64,000 nucleotides of DNA from Lytechinus pictus (GCF_037042905.1 NC_087252.1:22895701-22959700), one strand, 5' to 3'; shown: positions 27,961 to 49,723, numbered from the stretch's first letter. Made by a program: numbers and translations. The notes: generated from the sequence alone by a model not told the origin.

Positions 27961-28260
27961 GTTTAAAGATTTATCGTTAAAGGCGACAAAAATGCTAAGA
28001 AAATATATCAAACAGATGTATTGCTCTGAGGACGTCTGATGCGTAGCGGTAGCAATTCCAAAATGTGACGGTTTATCACATCAGCCGTGTATTCATAATT
28101 CATGTTTTGTTTACTAATATTAAGCAGTCAGCGAATGATGAATGTGTTACTAGCTAGCCACAAAGGGTGCATAACGTTTCTATGGTAGCTATTATGATCT
28201 GCAACAATGGTTGCTTAATGTAACTTACCAACAGAGAGAATCATTTCAGGCTTCGATGAA
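27961..28260 (-). promoter_or_regulatory. Tubulin A 5' UTR and promoter region
   Basis: Conserved in all four units. Shared blocks include GAGGACGTCTGATGCGTAGC (GACGTC palindrome at 28031-28036, CRE-like), AATGTGACGGTTTATCA, and AGCCACAAAGGGTGCATAACG followed by GTTTCTATGGTAGC (28176-28189). Conservation between otherwise divergent spacers argues for function; the transcription start is not determined. Confidence 0.55.
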
Positions 28261-28372
28261 CCCTCGAGTAAGGGTGGATTCAGGATTTACCAGAGGGTCA
28301 CCCCCCGAAAATACCAAGGGGTCATGGCCCACTTGACACCCCACCCCTGATCTGCAGCTTCTGCCGTCTATA

Positions 28373-28979
28373 AAGGGATGGTCCATGCTGAAAATATTTA
28401 TATCCAAAAAAATAGAGTAAAATTCACAAAAGACAATGCCGAAAATTTCAACAAAATCGGATAACAAATAACGAAGTTATTGAATTTTAAAGTTTATCAA
28501 TATTTTGTGAAAACAGCTCATATGCACATCGTCATGAATATTTATAAGGTGGGCTGATGATGTCACATCCCCACTTTCCTTTATCTTATGTTATTACATG
28601 AAATCATAATTCTTTTACTTTTGCATACAGGTGTAAATGATGTGTCTCCATTATTATGAAATAAGTTATGGCAATGAATAACTAATGCAATTAATCAGTT
28701 GTCAATCCAATTGTTTTAGTTCTTGGTAGAATTTTTTTTAAACCAACCTAATTTTATATAATAAAATACAACAGAACAAGTGGGGTTATGGCATCATCAG
28801 CCCACCTGATGAATATTCATGAATAAATGCCTAGAATTGTTTCACCGGAATAATGCAAATCTTAAAAATTCAATAACTTCGTTATTTGTTATCCGATTTT
28901 GATGAAATTTTCAGCAATTTGCTGTGTGAATTTTACTCTATTTATTTAGATATAAATATTTTCAGCCCGGATCATCCCT
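28373..28979. mobile_element. TTAA-type MITE (family 1), A-B spacer
   Basis: Ends AAAGGGATGGTCCATGCTGA and GGATCATCCCTTTAA are inverted, with a long palindromic interior (GGTGGGCTGATGATGTCAC near 28551 and complement near 28790). TATA replaces one expected TTAA. Related copies are at 39129-39685 (right end deleted) and 59533-60117. Confidence 0.8.
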
Positions 28980-29324
28980 TTAATGAAGATAGGGTTTCGG
29001 GGAACACGGACTTAGATAAACATATAGTGCTGTGGAATAATGATTATGGTCAGGGGCACCAGGGCACTTTGATTAGGGGCAAAGACGGCTTAGAAACGTC
29101 ATCATATTTTTTCTCAATAGAATCATTACTAGGTAATGATGCATAGAACTCTCCTTTTTACTCAATTTCTTATTTTTCCCCTCTTTCTCCTCAATTTATC
29201 GCTACAGGAAAAGACATAGAAGAATAATTACCTCTGCCCCTGCGTGACACTTACTCTGATAATAGTGATGGTAACCATCCTAAATCCTGTAATTGCATCA
29301 TCAACGTGGTAAGTTTTTTTTTAA

Positions 29325-29917
29325 AGGATAAGTCCACCCCAACAAAAACTTGATTTGAATAAAAAGAGATAAATCCAACGAGCATAACACTGAAAAGTTC
29401 ATCCAAATCGGATGTAAAATAAAAAAGTATTATGACATTTTTAAGTTTCGCTTAATTTCACAAAACAATAATATTCACATCCTGGTCGGTAAGCAAATGA
29501 GGGGACCGATGACATCACTCACTCACTATTTCTTTTGTATTTGATTATACGAAATATTCACATTTTCTCCCCGTTTACCTGTGAAACGAAGTTGTTCCTC
29601 CCTCAACATGTGGTATTGCCATTGTTTAACATGTTATGATTCAGTCAAGTTGGTCCGTATTTTCAAATTTGTAAAAATTGAAATATTGTATAATTCAAAC
29701 AATGAAAAACAAAAGAAATAGTGAGTGACATCACCGACTCTCTCATTTGCATGTCACTGAGTTGTGCTTATAACCATTTTGTGAAAAATAAGCGAAACTT
29801 TAAATTGTCATAACTTTCTTATTTTACATCCGATTTTGATGAATTTTTCTGCGTTATGCTTGTTTGATTTTTCTCTATTCATTTAAATCAACATTTTTCT
29901 GGGGGTGGTCTTGACCT
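29325..29917. mobile_element. TTAA MITE (family 2), A-B spacer
   Basis: Ends AGGATAAGTCCACCCC and GGGGGTGGTCTTGACCT are flanked by TTAA at 29321-29324 and 29918-29921. The equivalent sites in the B-C (near 39965) and C-D (near 49245) spacers are empty. Confidence 0.8.
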
Positions 29918-30304
29918 TTAATTGAGGGGTATGTATGAGCAACGTACAAATATACTTCTTATTTCCCCATCTTCTCCTCTTTGAAGACGCACTACCAGTT
30001 CATGTGGCGACATGGGCGTGATAATTATTATTAATATTCTGCTTTTGTCATTTTTATACAGGGATATCGAAGGAACAACATTTATAAGCGCTAAACGAAT
30101 GTTTTATTTCCACTTGTGTATGATTCTGGCATGCCAACACACATTACAAGCACATTATCTACTCCCTGTGGAGTGTTTCTCTAACAATTTCCAACTCAAT
30201 GGCTCGGCATAGGAGAGTTTTTCTCATCCTTATCAATTGGGTAGGTCTACCCATTTATAAGCTGGGTAGGGAGTGGCGAAGTTGATACCTTGACAGGGAT
30301 GCTC

Positions 30305-30375
30305 GGCCACCGTGGGATTCGAACATACGACCCTCTGATTGCAAGGTGAGAGTGGAAACCGCTGTACCAAGACGA
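30305..30375 (-). mobile_element. tRNA-derived repeat (SINE head), A-B spacer
   Basis: On the minus strand it reads TCTTGGTACAGCGGTTTCC (box A-like) and GTTCGAATCCCACGGTGGCC (box B-like). A non-tRNA body follows, extending to about 30205. Copies sit at the same place in the B-C and C-D spacers, so it predates the array duplications. Confidence 0.6.
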
Positions 30376-31530
30376 TTTGCATCTATTTCACAATATGCAA
30401 TAGTTATGTCCTTAACATGAAATCATAGAATTTTAAGCAGTATTCTACCTAAACAAATTAACTTTCCGCTGTTATTGACGTGACTCTGGAATTTAAACTT
30501 TTTCCAATGGTTTAATCCTGCTGTGTATGATCTTTCCGAGGTAACTCACTTTTTGGTAAACTTCATTTTGCGTGCTGAAAATAATAATAAAAAACACATT
30601 AAATAGTCATCATCCCAACCTTTCCTCCTATCACACAATAATATTAAAGTATGAATCATACGATGTTACCATGGCTGCAGTCACATTGATAAAACAGGAC
30701 CCAGAACGACAAAAGCTATAACGTTATTGCCATTGACTTATCATCGGTCGGTCTGTCCGTGTATCAATGGTGTGACTGTAACACATCCCTTGCTTGTTAT
30801 AAACCAACCCATCAATTCTCACGCGTCGTTGATTCCTTTCATGAAGCAAAAAGATTAATATCTATAGAGAGAAGGTTTATGAATTTCAACTTATTGCCTG
30901 GGTCATGCAGTTTGTATGCAGTTGCATGGTTACTTTTGAAGCTCCTTGGTTACGAGTAGAGTTGTTTATTCTCTCACACGAGGTCCCAGTGGCGCTTTGA
31001 GCCAGAAATTTGGAGGGGGCTAGACTACATGGCATATCTGGCGAAATTTCTTACAAGCTACGGGCGAACGAAGCGCGCGATCATTTTTTTACCTTTAAAT
31101 ATAAAGATCTAATTTCGTAAAAGATTTTGACATTATATTCAGAAAATGATATGTTTATTTCCTTTTGCTTTCCTATATCTTTATCTCTCTCTCTCTTTTT
31201 TCTTAGTCTTGAAAATATGTACGCCAGTGCGAGGTCATGTAACAAAGTTTCAGTCTGATCAGTGTTCATTATTATATGCCTAATACTATATGATCTCTGG
31301 TGGGGTTGGGGGCTTTCAATACAAGCCAGACCCGAAACAAATAATCATCCTTCAATTTCAGAATACCCCTAAATACTTGTATTTTGCCATGTTCTCTCTT
31401 ACCTGAGTAATGTCCAAATATTTGAATTTCATGAGAGGGATGAGAGGTAGGCCCTTCTATCCTGATTTTTTTTTTTTCATTTTGAAAGTTGAAACCCTTT
31501 TCACTGTACTCGTGGACATAGCCTGGTCAT

Positions 31531-31610
31531 CAGGGGCGTCGATCCATTTTTCAGATTGGGGGGGGGGGGGCGAAATCATTAACGTTCCAAAGGCGCTCGA
31601 TCGTACAAAA

Positions 31611-31709
<99 letters not shown>

Positions 31710-31716
31710 TATATAT

Positions 31717-31782
<66 letters not shown>

Positions 31783-32392
31783 CTATATATATGTATGACT
31801 CATGAGACACAGACACGTATCTCACTACACAGATAGTACGAGTGCCGAGAGTGAGCTCAAATTTCTTTATATTCTGAGCTGAAAACTTGATATTCTAAGC
31901 ATTTTTGGTACCAATGATTAAGATTTGTATCTAAAAGAGAATAGATGCGAGCGCGAAGCGCGAGCTGAAAATTTTGATATTTCGATCTGAAAAAATGACA
32001 GTTTACTGGACGTTTTTGATAAAGAACAAGCTATATATCCAAGAAAAGATGATTGCAAATTGAAGCAGTTCTTTTGAGGCTTAGAACTGAAAATGGGACA
32101 TTTACATTCACCAATTTAATCATGAAAAGTATGGGTTTTTGCTACAGAAATGATGCGAGCGCGAAGCGCGAGCTGAAATTTTTTATATTCCAATCTGAAA
32201 AGCGGACATTTTGAGCACGATTTTAAATAAAGAACGAGTTGTGTATCTCAATCTCGCTTGCTGAACATTACAATCTTGTTTTTTTTAATGCATATCCGGA
32301 ATTATTGGGGGGGCAAAATGATATGTTTGCCCCCCCAATATTTTCATTGGTGGGGCGATCGCCCCCCTGCCCCCCCAGGATCGACGCCTCTG
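31531..32392. mobile_element. hAT-like MITE with exact 8-bp target duplication
   Basis: Inverted ends CAGGGGCGTCGATCC (31531-31545) and GGATCGACGCCTCTG (32378-32392), one mismatch. CTGGTCAT is duplicated at 31523-31530 and 32393-32400. The B-C and C-D spacers keep the single-copy empty site (GCCTGGTCATGAATATTGAC near 41618 and 50906). The interior carries a G-run, a CA/TA microsatellite and two GCGAGCGCGAAGCGCGAGC motifs (about 31947 and 32155), linking it to the element at 19263-20560. Confidence 0.9.
31611..31793 (+). repeat. CA and TA microsatellites
   Basis: About 80 bp of (CA)n, then (TA)n interrupted by a second (CA)n block. All are inside the hAT-like MITE and absent from sister spacers. 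Confidence 0.9.
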
Positions 32393-32551
32393 CTGGTCAT
32401 GAATATTGACAATTAAGCCAGTCTATAAGCCAGTGCCCTTCATAAATCTAGTATCCCATCATATGTTCTCTTTTCTATATTCGTTTACTGATCATGAATT
32501 GGACGGTGTGGAAAATTATTATTTAAAAAAAGTCACCCCGGCTTTTTCCCA

Positions 32552-32718
32552 CACTGTAAAAAAATGATGTGCCAATTTAGCACTTACAGTGCTTGTATAG
32601 TGACTGCACTACGAGTGCTGATATTCTAGTTTAAATTTGAAGTAGAAAATCAGCACTCGTAGTGCAGTCACTATACAAGCACTGTAAGTGCTAAATTAGC
32701 ACTTCATTTTTTACAGTG
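32552..32718. mobile_element. 167-bp near-perfect palindromic MITE, 3' flank of gene B
   Basis: Ends CACTGTAAAAAAATGATGTG and complement, with arms of about 75 bp containing AGCACTTACAGTGC and GACTGCACTACGAGTGCTGA. A CA dinucleotide flanks both sides. The same insertion is at 51482-51648 next to gene D; gene C has the empty site (near 42196). Confidence 0.85.
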
Positions 32719-33458
32719 CATTTTCTTCCGTTTGAATCAGTCCCTTTGTACGTAACTCAGATCTATTAAATTCTTTGTTACATAACTAGTTCCATTTTCC
32801 GCCAAAAATTAGATCCAACACACACTCACACATAAGCATTATCCAACTGACATATGTGACAGTCATTAACACACACACACACACACACACCCTACCCACC
32901 CACAAAAGCAAACACGCTCTCTCACACACTGTCTCTTCGGCCTACACACGTCCCACCTACATATCGTCCCACCCTTACACACCTTAACATCAATCTGCAT
33001 CCACAACAACACACACCCCCAAACTATATAACTTCCTCTCCCACATCCTCCCACCCACTTTCTCATCCTATCAAACCATGAAATCTTCACACTCTTTCGA
33101 ATTATGCTGGAATTTCATTGTTTAACTTAAGTTAAAATCAGTCAACCTCCCCCGTCTCTTAATAATTAACCACCGACGTACACCCCACACCACACACACT
33201 GTCATACACACACATCTTCACTTCTATTTTCACGCTCTCTCTGTCCTCTTTCATTCCCGAGCACACGGATAAAATTACACATTATTTAGCATTCATTTCA
33301 GACACACATATCGAGGCTCCCCCCACCTCTGTCTCTATCTCACTCGCTCTCTCTCCCTCTCTACACATGTATATTTATCTTTTTATCTCCATCCCACTCT
33401 TTACATTAAAAAGGTAATTGAACTTGCAAATCATGTGATCAGGTTGAAATAAAATTAT

Positions 33459-33464
33459 TTTATT
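33459..33464 (-). terminator. Candidate poly(A) signal, tubulin B
   Basis: AATAAA on the minus strand, about 460 bases past the stop codon, in a segment conserved at genes C and D (GCAATAAAATAATTTTATTT). Confidence 0.4.
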
Positions 33465-33925
33465 GCATTTGATACCTGGAAAATTCATATAAATTCTTTT
33501 ATTCAGCCCTTCTGGATCTTATTGAACTTAACCCTTCTCATATTTTTTAAACTTACTTACGCAATATACTTTACTGACTTTTTTTCTTTTTTGAGGGGGG
33601 TGATAAATTTGGGCTCACATTTAATTGTTTGTAAAGCGATAGGGAAGGCCACTGCTTTACTGAATCACTGACATAAGAAATATTGATTTTGATTATTGAG
33701 TTTGCAAACAATTCTGTATCAAAGTATCTGTAATGTAATTAAATTTCATCATAAACACGAAAAATTACCAAGTCGGAGTACTTTTGTTTGTAACGAGGTC
33801 TGTAAACAAACGTGAGCCGCAAATTGGAGTTGTACTAAATGAAGAAACAGGTTTATAACGATGTTGTGTTAAAAAAACCAAAAATATTAATCAAACTAAG
33901 AATAGATGATGAGATCTCTAGCTAT

Positions 33926-38717
<4,792 letters not shown>

Positions 38718-39010
38718 GTTTGAAGATTTATTGTTGAAGGTGACAAAAATGCTAAGAAAATAGATTAAACAGGTTTATTGCTCTGAGGACGTCCGATGAG
38801 TAGCGCTAGCAATTCCCAAATGTGACGGTTTATCACATCAGCCGTGTATTCATAATTCATGTTTTGTTTACTAATATTCAGCAGTCAGCGAATGATGAAT
38901 GTGTTACTAGCTAGCCACAAAGGATGCATAACGTTTCTATGGTAGCTATTATGATCTGCAACAATGGTTGCTTAATGTAACTTACCAACAGAGAGAATCA
39001 TTTCAGGCGT
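38718..39010 (-). promoter_or_regulatory. Tubulin B 5' UTR and promoter region
   Basis: Shares the GAGGACGTC, ATGTGACGGTTTATCACATC and GCATAACGTTTCTATGGTAGC blocks with A, C and D. Confidence 0.55.
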
Positions 39011-39128
39011 CGATGAACCCTCGAGTAAGGGTGGATTCAGGATTTACCAGAGGGTCACCCCCCGAAAATACCTAGGGGTCATGGCCAACTTGACACCCAC
39101 CCCTGATCTGCAGCTTCTGCCGTCTATA

Positions 39129-39685
39129 AAGGGATGGTCCATGCTGAAAATATTTATATCTAAATAAATAGAGTAAAATTCACAAAAGACAATGCCGAAA
39201 ATTTCATCTAAATCGGATAACAAATAACGAAGTTATTGAATTTTAAAATTTATCAATATTTTGTGAAAACAGCTCATATTATATGCACATCGTCATGAAT
39301 ATTTATAAGGTGGGCTGATGATGTCACATCCCCACTTTCCTTTATCTTATGTTATTACATGAAATCATAATTCTTTCACTTTTGCATACATGTGTAAATG
39401 ATGTGTCTCCATTATTATGAAATAACTTATGGCAATGAATAACTAATGCAATTAATCAGTTGTCAATCCCATTGTTTTAGTTCTTGGTAGATTTTTTTTA
39501 AATCAACCTAATTTTATATAATAAAATACAACAGAACAAGTGGGGTTATGGCATCATCAGCCCACCTGATGAATATTCATGAATAAATGCCTAGAATTGT
39601 TTCACCGGAATAATGCAAATCTTAAAAATTCAATAACTTCGTTATTTGTTATCCGATTTTGATGAAATTTTCAGCAATTTGCTTT
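39129..39685. mobile_element. Family-1 MITE with deleted right end
   Basis: Starts AAAGGGATGGTCCATGCTGA like the A-B copy. It breaks off at TTTTCAGCAATTTGCT and joins directly to GTGGTCAGGGGCACC, so the right TIR and about 130 bp of spacer are deleted relative to A-B. Confidence 0.7.
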
Positions 39686-40370
39686 GTGGTCAGGGGCACC
39701 AGGGCACTTTGATTAGGGGCAAAGACGGCTTAGAAACGTCATCATATTTTTTCTCAATATAATTATTACTAGGTAACGATGCATATATCTCTCCTTTTTA
39801 CTCAATTTCTTTTTTTTTTCCCTCTTTCTCATCACTTTATCACTACAGGAAAAGGCATAGAAGAATAATCACCCTCTGCCCCCTGCGTGGCCCTAATTAC
39901 CCTGATAATTGTGATGGTAATAACGTAAATCCTGTAATTGCATCATCAACGTGGTCAGTTTTTTATTTATTTGAGAGGTATGTATGAGTAACGTATGAGC
40001 AACGTACAAATATACTTCTTATTCCCCCCATCTTCTCCTCTTTGAAGATGCACTACCAGTTCATGTGGCGACATGGGCGTGATAATTATTATAAATATTC
40101 TGCTTTTGTCATTTTTATACAGGGATATCGGAGGAACAACATTTATAAGCACTTATCGAATGATTAATTTCCACGTGACTGTGTATGATTCTGTCATGCC
40201 ATCACACATTATAAGCACATTATCCACTCCCTGTGGAGTGTTTCACTTACAGTTTCCAACTCAATAGCTCGGCATAGGAGAGTTTTTTCGCATCTTTATC
40301 CACTGGGTAGGTCTACCCATTTATAAGCTGGGTAGGGAGTGGCAAAGTTGATACCTTGACAGGGATGCTC

Positions 40371-40441
40371 GGCCACCGTGGGATTCGAACATACGACCCT
40401 ATGATTGTAAGGTGAGAGTGGAAACCGCTGTACCAAGACGA
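40371..40441 (-). mobile_element. tRNA-derived repeat (SINE head), B-C spacer
   Basis: Same minus-strand box A- and box B-like sequence as at 30305-30375, with a few substitutions. Confidence 0.6.
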
Positions 40442-42020
40442 TTCTCACTTTTTATCTTTATTTTGCATCTATTTCACAATATGCAATAGTTATGTCCATA
40501 GGGTTAGGGCTATGAAATCATAGAATTTTAAGCAGTATTATACCTAGACAAATTAAATTTCCGCTGTTATTGACGTGACTCTGGAATTTAAACTTTTTCC
40601 AATGGTTTAATCCTGCTGTGTATGATCTTTCCGAGGTAACTCACTTTTTGGTCAACTTCATTTTGCGTGCTGAAAATAATAATAAAAAAAAACATTAAAT
40701 AGTCATCATCCCAACCATTACTCCTATCACACAATAATATTACAGTATGAATCATACGATGCTACCATGGCTGCATTCACATTGATAAAACAGGACCCAG
40801 ACCGACAAAAGCTATAACGTTATTGCTATTGACTTATCATCGGTCGGTCTGTCCGTGTCTCAATGGTGTGACTGTAACACATCCCTTGCTTGTTATAAAC
40901 CAACCCATCAATTCTCACGCGTCGTTGATTCCTTTCATGAGCCAAAAAGATTAATATATATAGAGAGAAGGTTCATGAATTTCAACTTATTGCCTGGGTC
41001 ATGCAGTTTGTATGCAGTTGCATGGTTACTTTTGAAGCTCCTTGGTTACGTGATAGTTGTTTCATTCTCTCACACGAGGTCCCACATGCAGTGGCGTGTT
41101 AAGCCAGAAAAACGGAGGGGACTAGACATGGCATATCTGGCAACATTTCTAACAAGCTGTTGCGAACGAAGCGCGCGATCATTTTTTTTTACCTTTTAAA
41201 TATAAAGATCTAATTTCGTAAAAGATTTTGACATAATATTCAGAAAATAATATGTTTAATTCCTTTTGCTTTCCTATTTCTTTATCTCTCTCTTATTTTT
41301 CTTAGTCTTGAAAATATGTACGCCAGTGCGAGATCATGTAACAAAGTTTCAGTTTGATCAGTGTTCATTATTATATGTCTAATACTATATGATCTCTGGT
41401 GGGGTTGGGGGCTGTCAATACAAGCCAGACCCGAAACAAATAATCATCCTTCGATTTAATACCCCCAAATACTTGTATTTTGCCATGTTCTCTCTTACCT
41501 GAGTAATGTCCAAATATTTGAATTTCATGAGAGGGATGAGAGGTAGGCCCTTCTATCCTGATTTTTTTTTTACATTTTGAAAGTTGAAACCCTTTTCACT
41601 GTACTCGTGGACATCGCCTGGTCATGAATATTGACAATTAGATATCAAGACTACTGTCAATGTTACATGCTTTTGATCGAGAGGAGTTATTCTAATTTCA
41701 CAATTTGTTCATGCTTCCAAAACAGGCTTTCGTTGTTTAAGTTTTAACCCCATAATAGCATGCATGTATATAAGTGTTTCCTTAGTATTTTCTAAGTATT
41801 TCCTCTTCTTCGTTGAAAGTTTGATTGCACCATTTAATTAAATCTACATTTTTAAAATTATACTCCACAACATTGGCCTACAAAAATTATATTGCAAGTT
41901 TCAAGCGGGCAAAGAGTTGAACCTTTTTTTTAATGAAAGTCTAATTTTGTAGCGTATTTTGTCATTTTGTTTTATGTTTACTCTTTTACCTTATATCCCC
42001 CCCTTTTTTCTCGGTTGTCG

Positions 42021-42051
<31 letters not shown>

Positions 42052-42455
42052 ATACACAAGCGCCGAAATCAATAAGCCAGTGCCCTTCATAAATTTAGTA
42101 TCCCATGATATGTTCTCTTTTTTAAATTCGTTTACTGATCATGAATTGGACAGTGTGGAAAATTATTATTAAAAAAGAGCCATCCCGGCTTTGTCCCATT
42201 TTCTTCCGTTTGAATTAGTTCCTTTGTTCGTAACTCAGATCTAGACTAGTAAATTCATTGTTACATAAATAGTTCAATTTTCCGCCAAAAATTAAATCCC
42301 ACACACACTCACAAGCATCGTCCAACTGACACATTTTGCAGTCATTAACATACACCCACCCCAGCCACAAAAGCAAACACGCTCTCTCACACACTGTCTC
42401 TTCGCCCTACACACGTCCCACAACACATATCGTCCCACCCCCACACACCTTAACA

Positions 42456-42644
42456 TTTTTTTTTTTTAATAAGTGCACATCTAGTTTCCAATAATGCATA
42501 TAGCATTTCCATTTATTTGAAAGCAGGATAAAAGAGCATTGTAGATTAAATGCCTTGCTCACGGGCATAGGTGCCGCGGCCGGGGATCGAACCCCGGACT
42601 TTCCATGTATAGCCAGGCGCCTTAGACCACTCGGCCACGGCACC
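42456..42644 (-). mobile_element. tRNA-derived SINE in 3' flank of gene C
   Basis: On the minus strand it begins GGTGCCGTGGCCGAGTGGTC (box A-like) and has GGGGTTCGATCCCCGG (box B-like), a body with GAGCAAGGCATTTAATC, and ends in an A-run (T-run at about 42455-42467 on plus). Flanks TAACAT and TAAACAT look like a target duplication, and the spacers of B and D lack it. The 5' and 3' parts pair over 12 bp and no proper anticodon arm forms, so it is not a working tRNA gene. Confidence 0.8.
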
Positions 42645-43136
42645 TAAACATCAATCTGCACCCACAACAACACCCCCCACATTATATAACTTCCTCTCCC
42701 ACATCCTCCCACCCACTTTCTCTTCCTCATCCTATTGAAACCATGAAATCTTCACACTCTTTCGAATTATGCTGTAAATTCATTGTTTAACTTGAAGTGA
42801 AAATCAGTCAATCTCCCCCGTCTCTTTCTCCTATACTTAACCACTGACGTACACCCACACCACACACACTGCCATACACACACATCTTCACTTCTATTTT
42901 TACGCCCTCTCTCTCTCTCCTCCCCCCCCCCTCTTTCATTCCTGAGCACACAGACAAAATTTCACATTAGTATCCATTTCAGACACACATATCGAGGCTT
43001 CCCCCACCTCTCTCTCTATCTCACTCGCTCTCTCTCTCTCTCACATGTATATCTATCTTTTTATCTCCATCTCACTCTTTACATTAAACAGGTAATTGAA
43101 CTTGCAAATCATGTGATCAGGTTGAAATAAAATTAT

Positions 43137-43142
43137 TTTATT
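43137..43142 (-). terminator. Candidate poly(A) signal, tubulin C
   Basis: AATAAA on the minus strand, about 455 bases past the stop, conserved with genes B and D. Confidence 0.4.
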
Positions 43143-43594
43143 GCATTTGATACCTGGAAATATTCATATAAATTCTTTTATTCAGTCCTTCTGGATCTTA
43201 TTTAACTTAACCCTTCTCATATTTTTTAAACTTATTTTACCCAAAATACTTTTTTTTTCGTTTTTGAGGGGGGGGGGGTTAATTTGGGCTCACATTTAAT
43301 TGTTTGTAAAGCGATAGGGAAGGCCTCTGCTTTACTAAATCACTGACATAAAAAATATTGATTTTGATTGTTGAGTTTGCAAACAATTCTGTATTAAAGT
43401 ATTTGTAATGTAATTAAATTTCATCATAAACACGAAAATTACCAAGTCGGAGTACTTTTGTTTGTAACGAGGTCTGTAGACAAACATGACCCGCAAATTG
43501 GAGTTGTACTAAATAAATAAACAGGTTCTAACGATGTTGTGTTAAAAAAAACCAAAATATTAATCAAACTAAGAATAGATGATGAGATCTCTAT

Positions 43595-47900
<4,306 letters not shown>

Positions 47901-48195
47901 GTTTGAAGATTTAGCGTTAAAGGCGACAAAAATGCTAAGAAAATATATTAAACAGATGTATTGCTCTGAGGACGTCTGATGCGTAGCGCTAGCAATTCCC
48001 AAATGTGACGGTTTATCACATCAGCCGTGTATTCATAATTCATGTTTTGTTTACTAATATTCAGCAGTCAGCGAATGATGAATGTGTTACTAGCTAGCCA
48101 CAAAGGGTGCATAACATTTCTATGGTAGCTATTATGATCTGCAACAATGGTTGCTTACAGTCACTTACCAACAGAGAGAATCATTTCAGGCATCG
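47901..48195 (-). promoter_or_regulatory. Tubulin C 5' UTR and promoter region
   Basis: Carries the shared GAGGACGTCTGATGCGTAGC block and the AATGTGACGGTTTATCACATC block. Confidence 0.55.
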
Positions 48196-48314
48196 ATGAA
48201 CCCTCGAGTAAGGGTGGATTCAGGATTTCCCAGAGGGTCACCTCCCCCCCGAAAATGCCTAGGGGTCATGGCCCACTTGACACCCCACCCTTGATCTGCT
48301 TCTGCCGTCATTAA

Positions 48315-48900
48315 AGGTCAAGAACACCTCAGAAAAATGTTGATTTTAATCAATAGAGAAAGATCAGACAAGCAATATGCTGAAAATTTCATCAAAATCG
48401 GATGTAAAATTGAAAAAGTTATGTCATTTTAAAGGTTCGCTTATTTTTCACAAAATAGTTATATACACAATTTAGTCACATGTAAATGCGAGAATAGATG
48501 ATGTCCCTCACTCCCTATTTCTTTTGTTTTTTATTTTTTGAATTATACATTATTTCAATTTTTACAATAAGGACAAACTTGACTGATCCATAGAATGTTA
48601 AACAATGGTAATTCCTCATGTTCATGGAGAAATAAAACATTGATTCACATGACAATGGGGAGAAAATTAGAATATTTCATATTTCCTATAATAAAATACA
48701 AAATAAATAGTGAGTGAGTGATGTTATCAGTTCCTTCATTTGCATACCGACTGGGATGTGCATAGAACTGTTTTGCGAAAGTTAAGAATGTCATAACTTT
48801 CTTATTTTACATCCGATTTTGATGAAATTTTCAGCATTATGCTTGTTGGATTTTTCTCTTTTTATTCAAATCAACTTTTTGTTGGGGGTGGACTTGTCCT
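48315..48900. mobile_element. TTAA MITE (family 2), C-D spacer
   Basis: TTAA at 48311-48314 and 48901-48904 flank ends AGGTCAAGAACACC and GGTGGACTTGTCCT. The interior contains GATGATGTCCCTCACTCC and its inverted partner near 48717. Same family as 29325-29917. Confidence 0.8.
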
Positions 48901-49652
48901 TTAATGAAGATAAGGTTTCGGGGGACAAGGCTTTAGAGAAATATATAGTGCTGTGGAATAATGATTATGGTCAGGGGGCACCAGGGCACTTTGATTAGGG
49001 GCAAAGACGGCTTAGTTCTAAACGTCATCTCATTTTTGTCTCAATAGATTATTACTATATAGGTAACGATGCACAAATCTCTCCTTTTACTCAATTCTTA
49101 ATCCCCCCCCCTCTTTCTCCTCATTTTATCACTACTGAAAAAGACATAGACGAGTCATCACCCCCTGCCCCCTGCGTGGCCCTTACCCTCATAATTGTGA
49201 TGGTAATATCCTAAATCCAGTAATTGCATCATCAACGTGGTCAGTTTTTATTTGAAGGGTATGTATGAGCAACGTACAATTATGTTAATATACATGTACT
49301 TCTTATTTCCCCATCTTCTCCCTTAGAAGATGCACTCCCAGTTCATGTGGCGACATGGTCGTGATAATTATTATAAAAATTCTGCTTTTGTCATTTTTAT
49401 ACAGGGATATTGAGGGAGCCATATTTCTAAGCGCCTAACGAATGTTTTATTTCCACGTCTTTATGATTCTGGCATGCCCACACACATTGTAAGCACATTA
49501 TCCACTCCCTGTGGAGTGTTTCACTTACAGTTTCCAACTCAATGGCTCGGCATAGGAGAGTTTTTCGCATCTTTATCCACTGGGTAGGTCTACCCATTTA
49601 TAAGCTGGGTGGGGAATGGCATAGTTAGAATTGATACCTTGACAGGGATGCT

Positions 49653-49723
49653 CGGCCACCGTGGGATTCGAACATACGACCCTCTGATTACAAGGCGAGA
49701 GTCGAAACCGCTGTACCAAGACG
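49653..49723 (-). mobile_element. tRNA-derived repeat (SINE head), C-D spacer
   Basis: Third positional copy of the repeat at 30305-30375 and 40371-40441. Confidence 0.6.

Larger units (their letters stand above)
28261..33458. other. A-B intergenic spacer
   Basis: Homologous to the B-C and C-D spacers, with its own insertions: MITEs at 28373-28979 and 29325-29917, and a hAT-like element at 31531-32392. A tRNA-derived repeat lies at 30305-30375. It lacks a roughly 430-bp segment present at 41640-42065 and 50930-51350. The CA-rich zone near 32870-33010 is simple sequence. No gene seen. Confidence 0.7.
39011..43136. other. B-C intergenic spacer
   Basis: Contains a right-truncated family-1 MITE (39129-39685) and a tRNA-derived repeat (40371-40441). 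It has empty sites for the hAT-like MITE and for the CACTGTAAAA palindrome, and a SINE near gene C. The 114-codon frame at about 40855 extends through non-coding homologous sequence in the other spacers with different frame structure. No gene seen. Confidence 0.7.

Noticed and set aside
30305-30375. tRNA gene candidate on the minus strand, repeated in three spacers
   Set aside because: The cloverleaf is incomplete and the sequence continues into a non-tRNA body; treated as a tRNA-derived repeat.
31410-31805. 131-codon frame rich in Thr-His and Ile-Tyr
   Set aside because: Produced by translation of CA and TA microsatellites.
40855-41199. 114-codon plus-strand frame in the B-C spacer (related frames at 30759 and 50256)
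   Set aside because: Reading frames are broken differently in each spacer, and the sequence changes do not look coding.
42571-42644. tRNA gene candidate on the minus strand
   Set aside because: Box A- and box B-like sequences are present, but the two ends pair over 12 bp, the anticodon arm cannot form, and a SINE body and A-tail follow. It is a SINE head.
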